From contig JAHKAJ010000019.1 in NCBI GenBank assembly GCA_018826075.1, positions 1 to 44,176 of the forward strand: DNA of 44,176 nt, read 5' to 3'. The DNA comes from Candidatus Omnitrophota bacterium. GTDB taxonomy: Bacteria; Omnitrophota; Gorgyraeia; Duberdicusellales; 4484-171. The notes under the pieces are model-generated. The model was not told where the DNA came from. It did not search any database and was given only the letters and a program-made list of their open reading frames with translations. Both the position numbers and the translations under genes were made by a program. Below are positions 7,698 through 16,692 of this stretch, piece after piece. Each line of letters begins with the position of its first letter. Positions within the stretch are counted from its first letter, which is position 1.

Positions 7698-8765
7698 ATG
7701 TTTGATAATTTTATCAGCAATAAAGACAGCTGGCTAAGCCAAAAAGGTCCGGAATCAGAGATTGTTTTTTCTTCGCGGATCCGCCTGGCTCGCAATATCG
7801 CCGACATTCCTTTTCCTTCCCGGGCTAATCCCGGCCAAAGGGAAAAGGTGTTTAAAGCCATGCAGGAAGTCTATCCCCATATCAAAAGGTTTAAAAACAG
7901 CTTTTTTGTTAACATGGGTGAGTTGACTGATTTGGATAGCCAATTTTTGCTTGAGCGGCATTTGATCTCTCAGGAGCATTTGACTAAGCAGAGCGGCCGC
8001 GGGATCATTGTCTCCCCGGATGAGGAAATCTCGATCATGATCAATGAAGAAGACCATCTCCGAATGCAGGCGATTGCTTCTGGTTTTGACCTTAAAAAAT
8101 GTTGGGAAGTCCTGGATAACATCGATAATGATATCAGCCGGAAAATGTCTTTTTCTTTTTCGCCGGACATCGGTTATCTAACTGCCTGTCCGACTAATGT
8201 CGGAACAGCTCTCAGAGCATCTTGTATGCTGCATCTTCCGGCTTTGATCCTTACTAAAAGAATCAATAAGATATTGGAATTGCTGGCCCGGATTTCTTTT
8301 ACTACCCGGGGCCTTTTCGGCGAAGGCACCCAGGCTTTGGGTGATTTTTTCCAGATTTCCAACCAGGTAAGCCTGGGTTTAAGCGAAGAGGAGTTGATTG
8401 ATAACTTGATCAGCGTAGTCAACCAGGTTAAAAGCCACGAATTGGATTCTCGCAATACTCTGGTCAAGAAATACAAGACTAATCTAGAAGACAATGTCTG
8501 GCGGGCTTTGGGGATTTTAAGAAATGCCCGTTTGATTAACAGTAAAGAGGCTTTTTCACATCTTTCTATCTTGTCTTTGGGCTTAGATTTAGGTATAATC
8601 AAAGAGATAGACCTTTCCAAAGGTAAGGCTGGTCAAAAATTGATTCGTAACCTGTTTATCATGATCCAGCCGGCCCATTTGCAAAAAATCGAAGGCCGGG
8701 TTTTAAGGGAAAAAGAGAGAGATAATATAAGAGCAGCTATTTTAAGAGAAAGCTTAGGAGGATAA
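7698..8765 (+). CDS. mcsB: Protein arginine kinase McsB
   Basis: Phosphorylates arginine side chains of proteins and thereby marks them for ClpC-ClpP degradation. The 355-residue protein is a phosphagen-kinase-fold enzyme with SSRIRLARN at about 25-33 (ATP-phosphate-binding Arg residues), NEEDHLRMQ (catalytic acidic residues), TACPTNVGTALRASCMLHLP with the conserved active-site Cys, and TRGLFGEGTQALGDFFQISNQ. The N-terminal domain of eukaryotic creatine/arginine kinases is missing, as expected for McsB. The C-terminal part, KKYKTNLEDNVWRALGILRN, fits the pArg-binding/dimer region. It is placed between its activator and its ATPase partner. Confidence 0.95.
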   Translation: MFDNFISNKDSWLSQKGPESEIVFSSRIRLARNIADIPFPSRANPGQREKVFKAMQEVYPHIKRFKNSFFVNMGELTDLDSQFLLERHLISQEHLTKQSGRGIIVSPDEEISIMINEEDHLRMQAIASGFDLKKCWEVLDNIDNDISRKMSFSFSPDIGYLTACPTNVGTALRASCMLHLPALILTKRINKILELLARISFTTRGLFGEGTQALGDFFQISNQVSLGLSEEELIDNLISVVNQVKSHELDSRNTLVKKYKTNLEDNVWRALGILRNARLINSKEAFSHLSILSLGLDLGIIKEIDLSKGKAGQKLIRNLFIMIQPAHLQKIEGRVLREKERDNIRAAILRESLGG

Positions 8766-8768
8766 CTG

Positions 8769-11210
8769 ATGTTTAACCGATTCACCGAAAGGGCAAGAAA
8801 AGTTTTAGTGCTGGCTAAAGAAGAAGCCCGCCGTTTTAATCATGACTATATCGGAACCGAACATATACTTTTAGGATTGATCCGCGAAGGTGAGGGGGTG
8901 GCTTGCGCGGTGTTACAGAATCTAGGCGTGGATCTGGAACGCCTGCGGATCGAGATCGAAAAGTTGATTTCGGCCGGAAGCGTTGCTTCGGTGCTGGGAG
9001 ATATTCCTTTTACCCCCCGGGCTAAAAAAGCCCTGGAGTTATCAGCTGATGAAGCCAGAGCTTTAAGCCATAACTATATTGGTACTGAACATATACTTTT
9101 AGGCCTGCTTCGTGAGGAAGAAGGTATTGCTTCTCAAGTATTATTTTCCTTAGAAATAGATCTTAAAAGAGTCAGGACTGAAGTCTCGGCACTTTTGGGC
9201 GGAGCAACTCAAAGTCCGGCTTCCAATAACCAAACTTCGTCTAAGACTCCGGCTTTAGATTCTTTCGGTCGGGATCTGACTAAATTAACTCGGGAAGGGA
9301 AACTTGATCCGGTCATCGGAAGGAAATTACAGATCGAAAGAGTTATCCAGATTTTATCCCGCAGGACTAAAAATAACCCGGTGCTTTTAGGAGAGGCTGG
9401 AGTCGGTAAAACTGCCATAGTTGAAGGTTTGGCCCAGGACATTATCAAGGCTGATGTGCCGGAGGTTTTAAGGGGTAAGCGGATAATAGTTTTAGATTTG
9501 GCTTTGATGATAGCCGGGACAAAGTATCGCGGCCAGTTTGAAGAGAGAATTAAAGCGGTAATGGAGGAGATCAAGCGTTCCAAAGACGTAATTATTTTTA
9601 TCGATGAGTTGCATACTTTAGTAGGTGCTGGTGCCGCTGAAGGCGCGATCGATGCGTCTAATATTTTAAAGCCGGCTTTGTCGCGCGGCGAGATCCAATG
9701 TATCGGAGCGACCACTCTTGATGAATACCGAAAACATATCGAGAAAGATTCAGCTTTGGAGAGAAGGTTTCAGTCGATTTATGTTGAGCCTAATACCGTT
9801 GAAGAAACTATCCAGATTTTGGAAGGCTTGCGCGATAAATATGAAGCTCATCACCGGGTAAAGTTTACTGATGAAGCATTGGAGGCGGCAGCTAAATTAT
9901 CAGACCGTTACGTTTCCGGAAGGTTCTTGCCGGATAAGGCCATAGATCTGATCGATGAATCAGGAGCCCGTTCGCGGCTTAATGTTTTGACTGCTCCTTT
10001 AGAAATAAAAGAGTTAGAAGAAAAAGCCGCCGAGATAATCACTGAAAAGGAAGCGCTTATAAAACAGCAGGATTTTGAGAAAGCCGCCCGCCTGCGCGAT
10101 GAGGAAAAAACCTTAAGGCTTAGATTAGAGAATGCCCGAAGGGAATGGAGTAAAAAACGCGATCAAATCACTCCTGAAGTGGGTTATGAAGAGATCGCCC
10201 GCCTGGTTTCCAGCATTACCGGTGTTCCGATTTACCGGTTGGAAGAAAAAGAGTCGGAAAAACTTTTAAAGATCGGAGAGGACCTCTGTAAAAGGGTGGC
10301 TGGCCAGGATGAGGCAATAGATGCTATTGCCCGTTCGGTGAGAAGGGCTCGAGCCGGGATCAAAGAGCCTCGCCGGCCGATCGGTTCTTTTCTGTTCCTG
10401 GGGCCTACTGGTGTGGGCAAGACCTTGTTGGCCCGGGCTTTAGCTGAATACATGTTCGGTAATGAAGAAGCTCTGATCCAGCTGGACATGAGTGAATATA
10501 TGGAGAAATTTAATGTTTCGCGGTTGATCGGAGCACCTCCCGGATATGTTGGTTATGAAGAGGGGGGACAGCTTACTGAACGTGTACGCCGCCGGCCTTA
10601 TTCGGTTGTGCTGTTAGATGAGATCGAAAAAGCTCACCCCGATGTTTTTAACATCCTGCTTCAGATACTTGAAGAAGGAAGGCTCACTGACAGTTATGGC
10701 CGAAGGGTTGATTTTAGAAATACCATTTTGATCATGACTTCCAATGTCGGGGCTGAGATCATCAGAAAAAGAGGCTCTTTGGGGTTTAAGGCCATAAGTG
10801 AAGATATAAGTTACGAGGATATGAAAAACCTTTTACTTGAGGAAGTCAAAAAAACTTTTAAACCTGAGTTTTTAAACCGTCTGGATGAAACGATTGTTTT
10901 CAGGCCTTTGGATAAGAAAGATCTGGCTAAGATAGTCGATATTGAGATTTCCTATGTTAACAAACGTATCGTTGAGCAGGGATTCGAGGTCATCCTGACT
11001 CCCAAGGCAAAAGAATTCTTTATTGAAAAAGGCTTTGATCCGGTTTTTGGGGCCAGGCCTTTAAAGAGAGTTATCCAGCGGTTCCTGGAAGATCCTTTGG
11101 CCGAAGATATTATTAGGGGAAAATTTGCTCAAAAGTTTAAGAAAAAACCGGGAAGCGAGCTGATCAAGATAAAGGTAACCGTAAAAGGAGGAGCTTTAGT
11201 CTTTGAATGA
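8769..11210 (+). CDS. clpC: ATP-dependent Clp protease ATP-binding subunit ClpC
   Basis: AAA+ unfoldase that feeds substrates to ClpP. The 813 residues comprise two Clp-N repeats (about 3-75 and 80-145, each with the HDYIGTEHILLGL type motif), AAA-1 with Walker A GEAGVGKT at 208-215, a middle UVR-like coiled segment (DFEKAARLRDEEKTLRLRLE), AAA-2 with GPTGVGKT, and the D2-small domain. The UVR-bearing middle domain identifies ClpC rather than ClpA or ClpB. The N-terminal domain is where McsB-phosphorylated proteins bind in Bacillota. The last codons overlap the next start codon (ATGA at 11207). Confidence 0.97.
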   Translation: MFNRFTERARKVLVLAKEEARRFNHDYIGTEHILLGLIREGEGVACAVLQNLGVDLERLRIEIEKLISAGSVASVLGDIPFTPRAKKALELSADEARALSHNYIGTEHILLGLLREEEGIASQVLFSLEIDLKRVRTEVSALLGGATQSPASNNQTSSKTPALDSFGRDLTKLTREGKLDPVIGRKLQIERVIQILSRRTKNNPVLLGEAGVGKTAIVEGLAQDIIKADVPEVLRGKRIIVLDLALMIAGTKYRGQFEERIKAVMEEIKRSKDVIIFIDELHTLVGAGAAEGAIDASNILKPALSRGEIQCIGATTLDEYRKHIEKDSALERRFQSIYVEPNTVEETIQILEGLRDKYEAHHRVKFTDEALEAAAKLSDRYVSGRFLPDKAIDLIDESGARSRLNVLTAPLEIKELEEKAAEIITEKEALIKQQDFEKAARLRDEEKTLRLRLENARREWSKKRDQITPEVGYEEIARLVSSITGVPIYRLEEKESEKLLKIGEDLCKRVAGQDEAIDAIARSVRRARAGIKEPRRPIGSFLFLGPTGVGKTLLARALAEYMFGNEEALIQLDMSEYMEKFNVSRLIGAPPGYVGYEEGGQLTERVRRRPYSVVLLDEIEKAHPDVFNILLQILEEGRLTDSYGRRVDFRNTILIMTSNVGAEIIRKRGSLGFKAISEDISYEDMKNLLLEEVKKTFKPEFLNRLDETIVFRPLDKKDLAKIVDIEISYVNKRIVEQGFEVILTPKAKEFFIEKGFDPVFGARPLKRVIQRFLEDPLAEDIIRGKFAQKFKKKPGSELIKIKVTVKGGALVFE

Positions 11211-12130
11211 AAATTAGTTTTTTTGCGCTTCTTTTTTTCCTTGTCGGCAGTGTTTGTTCCTCTGCTTTTTCCTTTTCCGGAAACTACGTTGAATTCGATT
11301 TAAACAAAAGCGAAATAAAATTCAACTATTTCCAACTAAGCGATTATTCTTTAAGCGGTGATTTTTCTCTCAAGAGCCGCCAGGACCAGGGTTCTTTAGT
11401 TTATCAGCTGGAAGGCCGTAATGTTATTCTTAATGCGCCTCTTGAAGCTGCGCCCTTAAATTTCAGTAACAAGGTGATTCCTTGGTTTACGGTCCGTTTG
11501 GAGAAACGCGGCAAGATGTTTTTTCTGGAACATTTTTCTTTGCCGAACATCTCGATAAAAGGAAACTACGATTCAGCCAAAAGCAATTTTTTTCTGGATA
11601 TCAGCGGGCAATGGGATGAAGATTCTCAATTAGTGAAAGGACATCTTAACCTTTCTGCCAAAGCCTGGGGCGATAAAGACAATTTTTCACTTAGTGGCCA
11701 GTTGATCATGGAAGACGCTATCTATAAAGGCAGGGATTTTTCGCGGATCCGCCTGGATTTTTTGGGAAAGCCGCCTTTACTCAATATTACTGATTCAGAA
11801 TTTATTTTAGCCAACGGGACAGTAGCCAGCATTGATGGAGAAAGAGTCCTGGATCTGCGAAATTTTTCTAATCTGATCCCGGGAGCCGAGTTCAAAGTCC
11901 GTAAAGCTTTTCTTGACGAATGGCAGGTTTACTCCGAGGGGAAAAAAACTGTAGGCTTGAAAAAAAGCCTTGATAAAAATATTGATATTTCTTTGGGAGC
12001 CGACAAAGGCGAAACGGATTCCGGGCCACAGACCGAATTGCGCTACAAGGTATCCGGAGATAATTTTTTGAAGTTAAAAATGCAGGAAAACAGTACTCTT
12101 TTAGGTATTGAGAATAAGAAGACTTTCTGA
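11207..12130 (+). CDS. Secreted protein of unknown function beside mlaE (possibly AsmA/TamB-like)
   Basis: I do not recognise the family. The 307-residue product starts with a signal peptide (MKISFFALLFFLVGSVCSSA, cleavage near residue 20). The rest is rich in alternating hydrophobic/polar strands (SLSGDFSLKSRQDQGSL, NISIKGNYDSAKSNFFLDIS, HLNLSAKAWGDKDNFSLSGQ), which suggests a periplasmic beta-rich protein. The last thirty residues alternate like the C-terminus of TamB/AsmA-type proteins (ELRYKVSGDNFLKLKMQENS). It overlaps clpC by ATGA and mlaE by TGATG, so it is probably made together with the phospholipid transporter; a role in lipid or outer-membrane traffic is inference. Confidence 0.8.
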   Translation: MKISFFALLFFLVGSVCSSAFSFSGNYVEFDLNKSEIKFNYFQLSDYSLSGDFSLKSRQDQGSLVYQLEGRNVILNAPLEAAPLNFSNKVIPWFTVRLEKRGKMFFLEHFSLPNISIKGNYDSAKSNFFLDISGQWDEDSQLVKGHLNLSAKAWGDKDNFSLSGQLIMEDAIYKGRDFSRIRLDFLGKPPLLNITDSEFILANGTVASIDGERVLDLRNFSNLIPGAEFKVRKAFLDEWQVYSEGKKTVGLKKSLDKNIDISLGADKGETDSGPQTELRYKVSGDNFLKLKMQENSTLLGIENKKTF

Positions 12131-12894
12131 TGAAATTATTTAAAGCCTTAGCACAGCTGTTCCATTATTTAGGAAGCCTGGGCTGTTTTGCTCGGGATAC
12201 TGTTGGCTGGTTGCTGACTAAAAAGCGCAAACTTAAGGATGTAATCAGAGAAATAGTTTTTATCGGCATAGACAGTCTGCCTTTAGTTTCCCTGATCTCG
12301 TTTTTTATCGGGATAATCATTGCTTTTCAAACCGCTTATCAGCTGCGGGCTTTTCGTTCAGAGATCCAGCTGGCTACCTTAGTGGCTCTCTCGATGGTAA
12401 GAGAACTGGGTCCGGTCATCGGCGCCCTGATAGTAGCTGCAAGAAGCGGAGCTTCGATTACCGCCGGAATCGGCTCAATGAAGATCAGTGAGCAGGTTGA
12501 TGCTTTGGAAGCTTTTGGGGTAAACCCTTTAGATTATCTGGTAGTCCCTAAATTTTTAGCCCTTTTTATTTGTATGCCGATTTTGATTATCTATGCCGAT
12601 TGTTTAGGGATCATCGGCGGCTACCTGGTCGGTACGACTAAATTTTCGATCAACTTAGGCCTTTACTTTCGGATGACTTTTCAAGCTCTCTCGGGCAAAG
12701 ATATTTTGAGCGGTTTGGTAAAAAGCATTAGTTTTGGAAGTATTATTGCTTTTGTTTCCTGTTATGAGGGTTTTCGCCCCTTTTCTTCGATAGATGTTTC
12801 TCGGTCAGTAACCCATGCGGTAGTGCGCTCATTCATTTTGATTATTGTTTTTGATTGTATTCTAACAGCGATTTTTTACTTTGTCGGAGTATGA
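12130..12894 (+). CDS. mlaE: MlaE-family ABC permease for phospholipid traffic
   Basis: Inner-membrane permease of the MCE/Mla system, which moves phospholipids between the inner and outer membranes. The 254-residue protein shows several TM helices and the core family stretch VRELGPVIGALIVAARSGAS at about 90-110, followed by AGIGSMKISEQVDALEAFG and NPLDYLVVPKFLA. Later helices include ALFICMPILIIYADCLGIIG. The start codon shares one base with the stop of the preceding gene, and the ATPase gene begins within its last codons, so the trio is coupled. Confidence 0.95.
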   Translation: MKLFKALAQLFHYLGSLGCFARDTVGWLLTKKRKLKDVIREIVFIGIDSLPLVSLISFFIGIIIAFQTAYQLRAFRSEIQLATLVALSMVRELGPVIGALIVAARSGASITAGIGSMKISEQVDALEAFGVNPLDYLVVPKFLALFICMPILIIYADCLGIIGGYLVGTTKFSINLGLYFRMTFQALSGKDILSGLVKSISFGSIIAFVSCYEGFRPFSSIDVSRSVTHAVVRSFILIIVFDCILTAIFYFVGV

Positions 12895-13643
12895 TAAAAA
12901 TAAGAGGAATCCACAGGTCATTCGACAATAAGGAGGTTTTGAGAGGGGTTGACCTTACGGTTAACAAGGGCGAAACCTTTTTGTTGATCGGCCGCAGCGG
13001 CGCCGGCAAAACCGTTTTACTCAAAAACATTATCGGATTGTTACGGCCGGATTGCGGCACTATTCATATTGACGGTGTGGATATTACCCAGTTGAGCAAT
13101 GATAAGTTGGAAAAAGTAAGATTAGAGTTTGGTTTGGTTTTTCAAAACAGCGCTTTGTTTGATTTTTTGACCATCGAGGAAAATGTGGGATTTTTTCTTT
13201 ATCAACATACCAAGCTTTCCAGGCCGGAGATCAGGAAAAAAGTTACCGAGACTTTGGCTTTAGTCGGTTTAAAAGGTATCGAAGATGCGCACCCTTATGA
13301 GTTAAGCGGCGGTATGAGAAAACGGGTGGCCATAGCCAGAGCAGTTATATATAATCCGAAAATATTGATCTATGATGAACCTACGACCGGGATCGATCCG
13401 ATCGCCGTGGATAAAATAGTTTCTCTTATTGAAGACCTTCACCAGCGCTTAGGCATAACTTCAGTGGTGGTGACTCATGATTTGGAAGTGGGCTTACGCC
13501 TGGCTGACCGCTTGGCCTTTCTTTTGGGCGGGAGAATAATTTTTGAGGGTAATAAGGAAGATTTAAAGCAAAGCCAGGATGACCGTCTTATTCAATTTTT
13601 AAAAGGCTCCTCTGGCGGGCCGATAAAAGAGATGGAGGTTTAA
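12891..13643 (+). CDS. mlaF: MlaF-family ABC ATPase for phospholipid traffic
   Basis: ATPase of the Mla complex. The ATG at 12891 overlaps the mlaE stop (ATGA), and gives IRGIHRSFDNKEVLRGVDLT as the N-terminus; an upstream TTG at 12855 would lie inside mlaE and is not needed. Walker A is GRSGAGKTVLLKN, the signature LSGGMRKRVAIARAV (the GGMRKR form is typical of MlaF), Walker B ILIYDEPTTGIDP, switch His in VVTHDLEVG. 250 residues. Confidence 0.95.
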   Translation: MIKIRGIHRSFDNKEVLRGVDLTVNKGETFLLIGRSGAGKTVLLKNIIGLLRPDCGTIHIDGVDITQLSNDKLEKVRLEFGLVFQNSALFDFLTIEENVGFFLYQHTKLSRPEIRKKVTETLALVGLKGIEDAHPYELSGGMRKRVAIARAVIYNPKILIYDEPTTGIDPIAVDKIVSLIEDLHQRLGITSVVVTHDLEVGLRLADRLAFLLGGRIIFEGNKEDLKQSQDDRLIQFLKGSSGGPIKEMEV

Positions 13644-13645
13644 CT

Positions 13646-14356
13646 ATGACTTTTATGAAAATAAAGAATCTCTGGGAAAGAAAAAATAACCTGGTTTATC
13701 TAAAGGTAGGAGGTTTTTTCCTCGGCGGGCTCCTGATATTATTCTTAACCCTGATTTCTTTAAAAGAGATAAATGTTTTTAAGGGGACCTATCAGATAAT
13801 TGTTACTTTTGATTTTGCCGAAGGCTTAGCCAATGCTTCGCCGATCCGTTATTGCGGGGTGGATATTGGCGAGGTAAAAAGCGTAGCAGTTAAAGAAGTC
13901 GGCGATAAGTCTTTAGTATTTGTTTACGCTAAAATCCAAAACGGAATAAAGATCCCTAAGGATTCCTATTTTTTCGTTAACAGTTTAAGCCTGTTCGGAG
14001 AAAAATATTTAGAGATCGATCCGCCGGAAAAAAATAACGGTTATGTAACCCCGGGCGAGATTGTTTCCGGGATCTCTCCGGTCCCGCTTTTTGATATTTT
14101 TGCCAGTGCTTCCAAAACCATGGCCGAAATCAGAGATTTCTTAAGAGAAGGCGAGATCAAAAATTCGGTCGAAAACATAGTCAATAACATCGAGGTTATC
14201 ACCGGTGACTTAAAAGGTTTGATCCAGGACATGAAAGACAAACAAGGAACTATCGGGCGCCTGCTTTATGACCCATCTCTTTATGAAACAACCGAGGAGT
14301 TTATAGCAGACCTTAAGGCGCATCCCTGGAAATTACTGCACAAACCAAAGAAGTAA
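13646..14356 (+). CDS. mlaD: MlaD-family MCE-domain protein
   Basis: Membrane-anchored periplasmic protein that forms the lipid-conducting ring of the Mla system. It has one TM helix (about 20-40, VGGFFLGGLLILFLTLI) and one MCE domain (about 48-130, DFAEGLANASPIRYCGVDIG then GEVKSVAVKE). After the domain a helical tail runs to the C-terminus (DFLREGEIKNSVENIVNNIE, LYDPSLYETTEEFIADLKAH), as in other didermic MCE proteins. A GGAGG site is before the ATG at 13646; a second ATG three codons later is possible. No MlaB or MlaC gene follows. Confidence 0.93.
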   Translation: MTFMKIKNLWERKNNLVYLKVGGFFLGGLLILFLTLISLKEINVFKGTYQIIVTFDFAEGLANASPIRYCGVDIGEVKSVAVKEVGDKSLVFVYAKIQNGIKIPKDSYFFVNSLSLFGEKYLEIDPPEKNNGYVTPGEIVSGISPVPLFDIFASASKTMAEIRDFLREGEIKNSVENIVNNIEVITGDLKGLIQDMKDKQGTIGRLLYDPSLYETTEEFIADLKAHPWKLLHKPKK

Positions 14357-14370
14357 ATCCTTTTTTAATC

Positions 14371-15699
14371 ATGTTTAGCTGTTCAGGTTGCGGGTATAAA
14401 TCAGTTAAATGGCTGGGTAAGTGTCCCTTTTGCGGCGGCTGGGAGACTTTCACTGAGGAACTCAAAAAAGAATCCGGCGGGATAGTCAAGGAGAGAGGTT
14501 TGCCTCAGCTGGCTACTGAGATCGATTCAGAGGAACTTTTGCGTTTAGAGACCAGCGATTTTGAGTTTGACCGTATTTTGGGAGGAGGCCTGGTCCGGGG
14601 TGAGGTAATTTTAGTCGGCGGAGAGCCCGGGGTGGGTAAATCGACTCTCCTGCTTCAAATCGCTGCCCGGCTTACTAAAAAAGGAAAAACTCTTTATGTC
14701 AGCGCCGAGGAATCGGTTGAACAGTTAGTTTTGCGGATGAAGCGCTTGGAGATCGACACCAAAGAGCTTTATTTATTGGGGGAAGATAACGTTGAGTGTA
14801 TTTACCAGGCCGTCAAGGAACAGGGATTTAAATTTATAATTGTTGATTCTATACAGACAGTCCATTATTCCCAATGCGAAGGCCTAAAGGGCAGTGTTTC
14901 CCAGATAAGAGGTTCAGCTGATTACCTTACCCAGATCGCCAAAACTTTAGGAGTAGTTGTTTTTATGGTCGGCCATGTGACTAAAGAGGGCGCGCTGGCC
15001 GGGCCGAAAGTTTTAGAACATATTGTTGATTGTGTGCTTTATTTTGAAGGAGAACTGCTTTCGAATTACCGTATCTTACGTTCGATAAAAAACCGTTTTG
15101 GCCCGACCGGGGACATAGCGGTATTCGAGATGAAATCAACCGGGTTAGTAGGCTTAGAGAAGACTACCGATATCTTTCTTCCCCATCGCCTCAAAGCTTC
15201 TTCGGGAAGTTGTATTGTTTGTGTCATCGAAGGATTGCGTCCATTGCTTATCGAGCTTCAAGCTTTGGTCAGCCGGGCCAGCTTCGGGGTTGCCCGGCGC
15301 AGGAGCCTGGGTTTTGATTTTAACCGTTTTTCACTATTAGTAGCGATAATCGAGAAGCGCCTGAAATTTTCTTTATCCAGCGAGGATATATTCTTGAATG
15401 TTGCCGGGGGTTTAAGGCTTAATGATCCGGCGGCAGATTTTGGCGCGGTAATGGCGATTATTTCAAGTTTTAAAGATAAGGATATACCTTTGGAGACGAC
15501 TTTTATCGGAGAAGTGGGCTTAGCCGGAGAATTAAGGCGGGTTTCTAATATAAATTTACGGCTGAAAGAAGCCCAAAGGGCTGATTTTAAGCATTGTATT
15601 ATTCCTGAACCTAACTTAAAGGAGGTCGACAAGGATTTTGGTTTTGAGATTAAAAGTTTTTCTTCTTTAAAAGATGCAGTTGAGAATATTTTTAAATAG
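14371..15699 (+). CDS. radA: DNA repair protein RadA (Sms)
   Basis: Branch-migration helicase in recombination repair. 442 residues: an N-terminal C4 zinc finger with Cys4, Cys7, Cys18 and Cys21, a RecA-type ATPase with Walker A GGEPGVGKST at about 83-92, the RadA signature KNRFGPTGDIAVFEM, and a C-terminal Lon-like domain (VAGGLRLNDPAADFGAVMAI, TFIGEVGLAGELRRV). No clear Shine-Dalgarno is seen before the ATG. Start at the ATG at 14371 gives the normal MFSCSGCGY N-terminus. Confidence 0.97.
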   Translation: MFSCSGCGYKSVKWLGKCPFCGGWETFTEELKKESGGIVKERGLPQLATEIDSEELLRLETSDFEFDRILGGGLVRGEVILVGGEPGVGKSTLLLQIAARLTKKGKTLYVSAEESVEQLVLRMKRLEIDTKELYLLGEDNVECIYQAVKEQGFKFIIVDSIQTVHYSQCEGLKGSVSQIRGSADYLTQIAKTLGVVVFMVGHVTKEGALAGPKVLEHIVDCVLYFEGELLSNYRILRSIKNRFGPTGDIAVFEMKSTGLVGLEKTTDIFLPHRLKASSGSCIVCVIEGLRPLLIELQALVSRASFGVARRRSLGFDFNRFSLLVAIIEKRLKFSLSSEDIFLNVAGGLRLNDPAADFGAVMAIISSFKDKDIPLETTFIGEVGLAGELRRVSNINLRLKEAQRADFKHCIIPEPNLKEVDKDFGFEIKSFSSLKDAVENIFK

Positions 15700-15708
15700 G
15701 GGGTTTTT

Positions 15709-16692
15709 ATGGGTTTATTATTCTTGAGGGTATTTTTCATTATTATTTTTGCCGGTTTAGGCTATGCCTTAGGCCAGGATGAGGCAGTAATTTTTGCAGC
15801 AGCCAGCACTGCCTTAGCGATAATTATCGTTCTTATCGAAGTGTTCGGCCGCAAGGTTTCTCTGAAAGGATTGTCCAGTGCTGTTTTCGGGATAATCCTG
15901 GGACTTTTACTGGCTTGGATATTTTCAGAAACTTTAGGCCAGTTTTCTTTGCTTAAAGATGTTCCGATCCAGATCATCGATAATATTAAGATGTTTGTCA
16001 CCTTTATCTTTGTCTATTTAGGACTCACTCTGGGCATAAAAGGCAAGGATGACTTTCACCTGGTTATTCCTTATGTAAAATTTAAGCGTCAGGAACTAAG
16101 AGAAGAGACAATAGTCATCGACACCAGCGTGATCATCGACGGAAGGATACTGGATATCGTAAAGACCGGTTTCGTGGAGGCTAAATTTGTTGTTCCGCGC
16201 TTTGTCTTAAACGAACTTCACGCTTTAGCCGATTCTACGGACCATATGAAACGCCAGAAGGGTAAACGCGGCATTGAGATCTTGCATTCCTTAAAACAGG
16301 AACCCCACGTCGATGTCGAGATCTATGACCAGCCGGTAGAGGGCGTTAAAAGCGTTGATGAAAAAATCGTAAAGTTAGGACAGGAGCTGGAGGCTAAAGT
16401 CATGACTACCGATTATAATTTAAACCGGGTAGCTCAATTGCAGGGAGTTAAGGTTTTGAATATTAACGATTTAGCTAATGCTTTAAAACCTACTTTTATC
16501 GCCAGCCAGCGGTTTGAACTTAAATTGATAAAGGAAGGCAAAGAACATAACCAGGCCATCGGTTACCTGGAAGACGGAACCATGGTCGTGGTCGAAGGGG
16601 GCAAGCGCTTAATCGGAAAAACTGTGATGATCGAGGTCACTTCGGTTCTTCAGAGCTCAAGCGGAAGGATAGTATTTACCAAATTAGTATGA
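15709..16692 (+). CDS. PIN/TRAM-domain membrane protein (YacL family)
   Basis: Predicted membrane-tethered nuclease of the PIN/TRAM type. The N-terminal 110 residues hold about four TM helices (including FFIIIFAGLGYALG and AVFGIILGLLLAWIF). The PIN domain begins at about 140 with VIDTSVIIDGRILDI, followed by VPRFVLNELHALADS and TTDYNLNRVAQLQG, giving the expected acidic cluster. A TRAM domain follows (about 270-325, QAIGYLEDGTMVVVEGGKRL). It is the neighbour of radA and ispD, as yacL is in Bacillus subtilis. The substrate RNA or DNA is unknown. The start codon of ispD overlaps its stop (ATGA). Confidence 0.9.
   Translation: MGLLFLRVFFIIIFAGLGYALGQDEAVIFAAASTALAIIIVLIEVFGRKVSLKGLSSAVFGIILGLLLAWIFSETLGQFSLLKDVPIQIIDNIKMFVTFIFVYLGLTLGIKGKDDFHLVIPYVKFKRQELREETIVIDTSVIIDGRILDIVKTGFVEAKFVVPRFVLNELHALADSTDHMKRQKGKRGIEILHSLKQEPHVDVEIYDQPVEGVKSVDEKIVKLGQELEAKVMTTDYNLNRVAQLQGVKVLNINDLANALKPTFIASQRFELKLIKEGKEHNQAIGYLEDGTMVVVEGGKRLIGKTVMIEVTSVLQSSSGRIVFTKLV

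Noticed and set aside
8174..8620. 148-residue minus-strand frame inside mcsB
   Set aside because: Shadow of the real gene; no start context, motif or neighbour supports it.
9209..9715. 168-residue minus-strand frame inside clpC
   Set aside because: Shadow of clpC, which is complete with its motifs in the plus frame.
15258..15740. 160-residue minus-strand frame inside radA
   Set aside because: Antisense shadow over the Lon-like domain of RadA.
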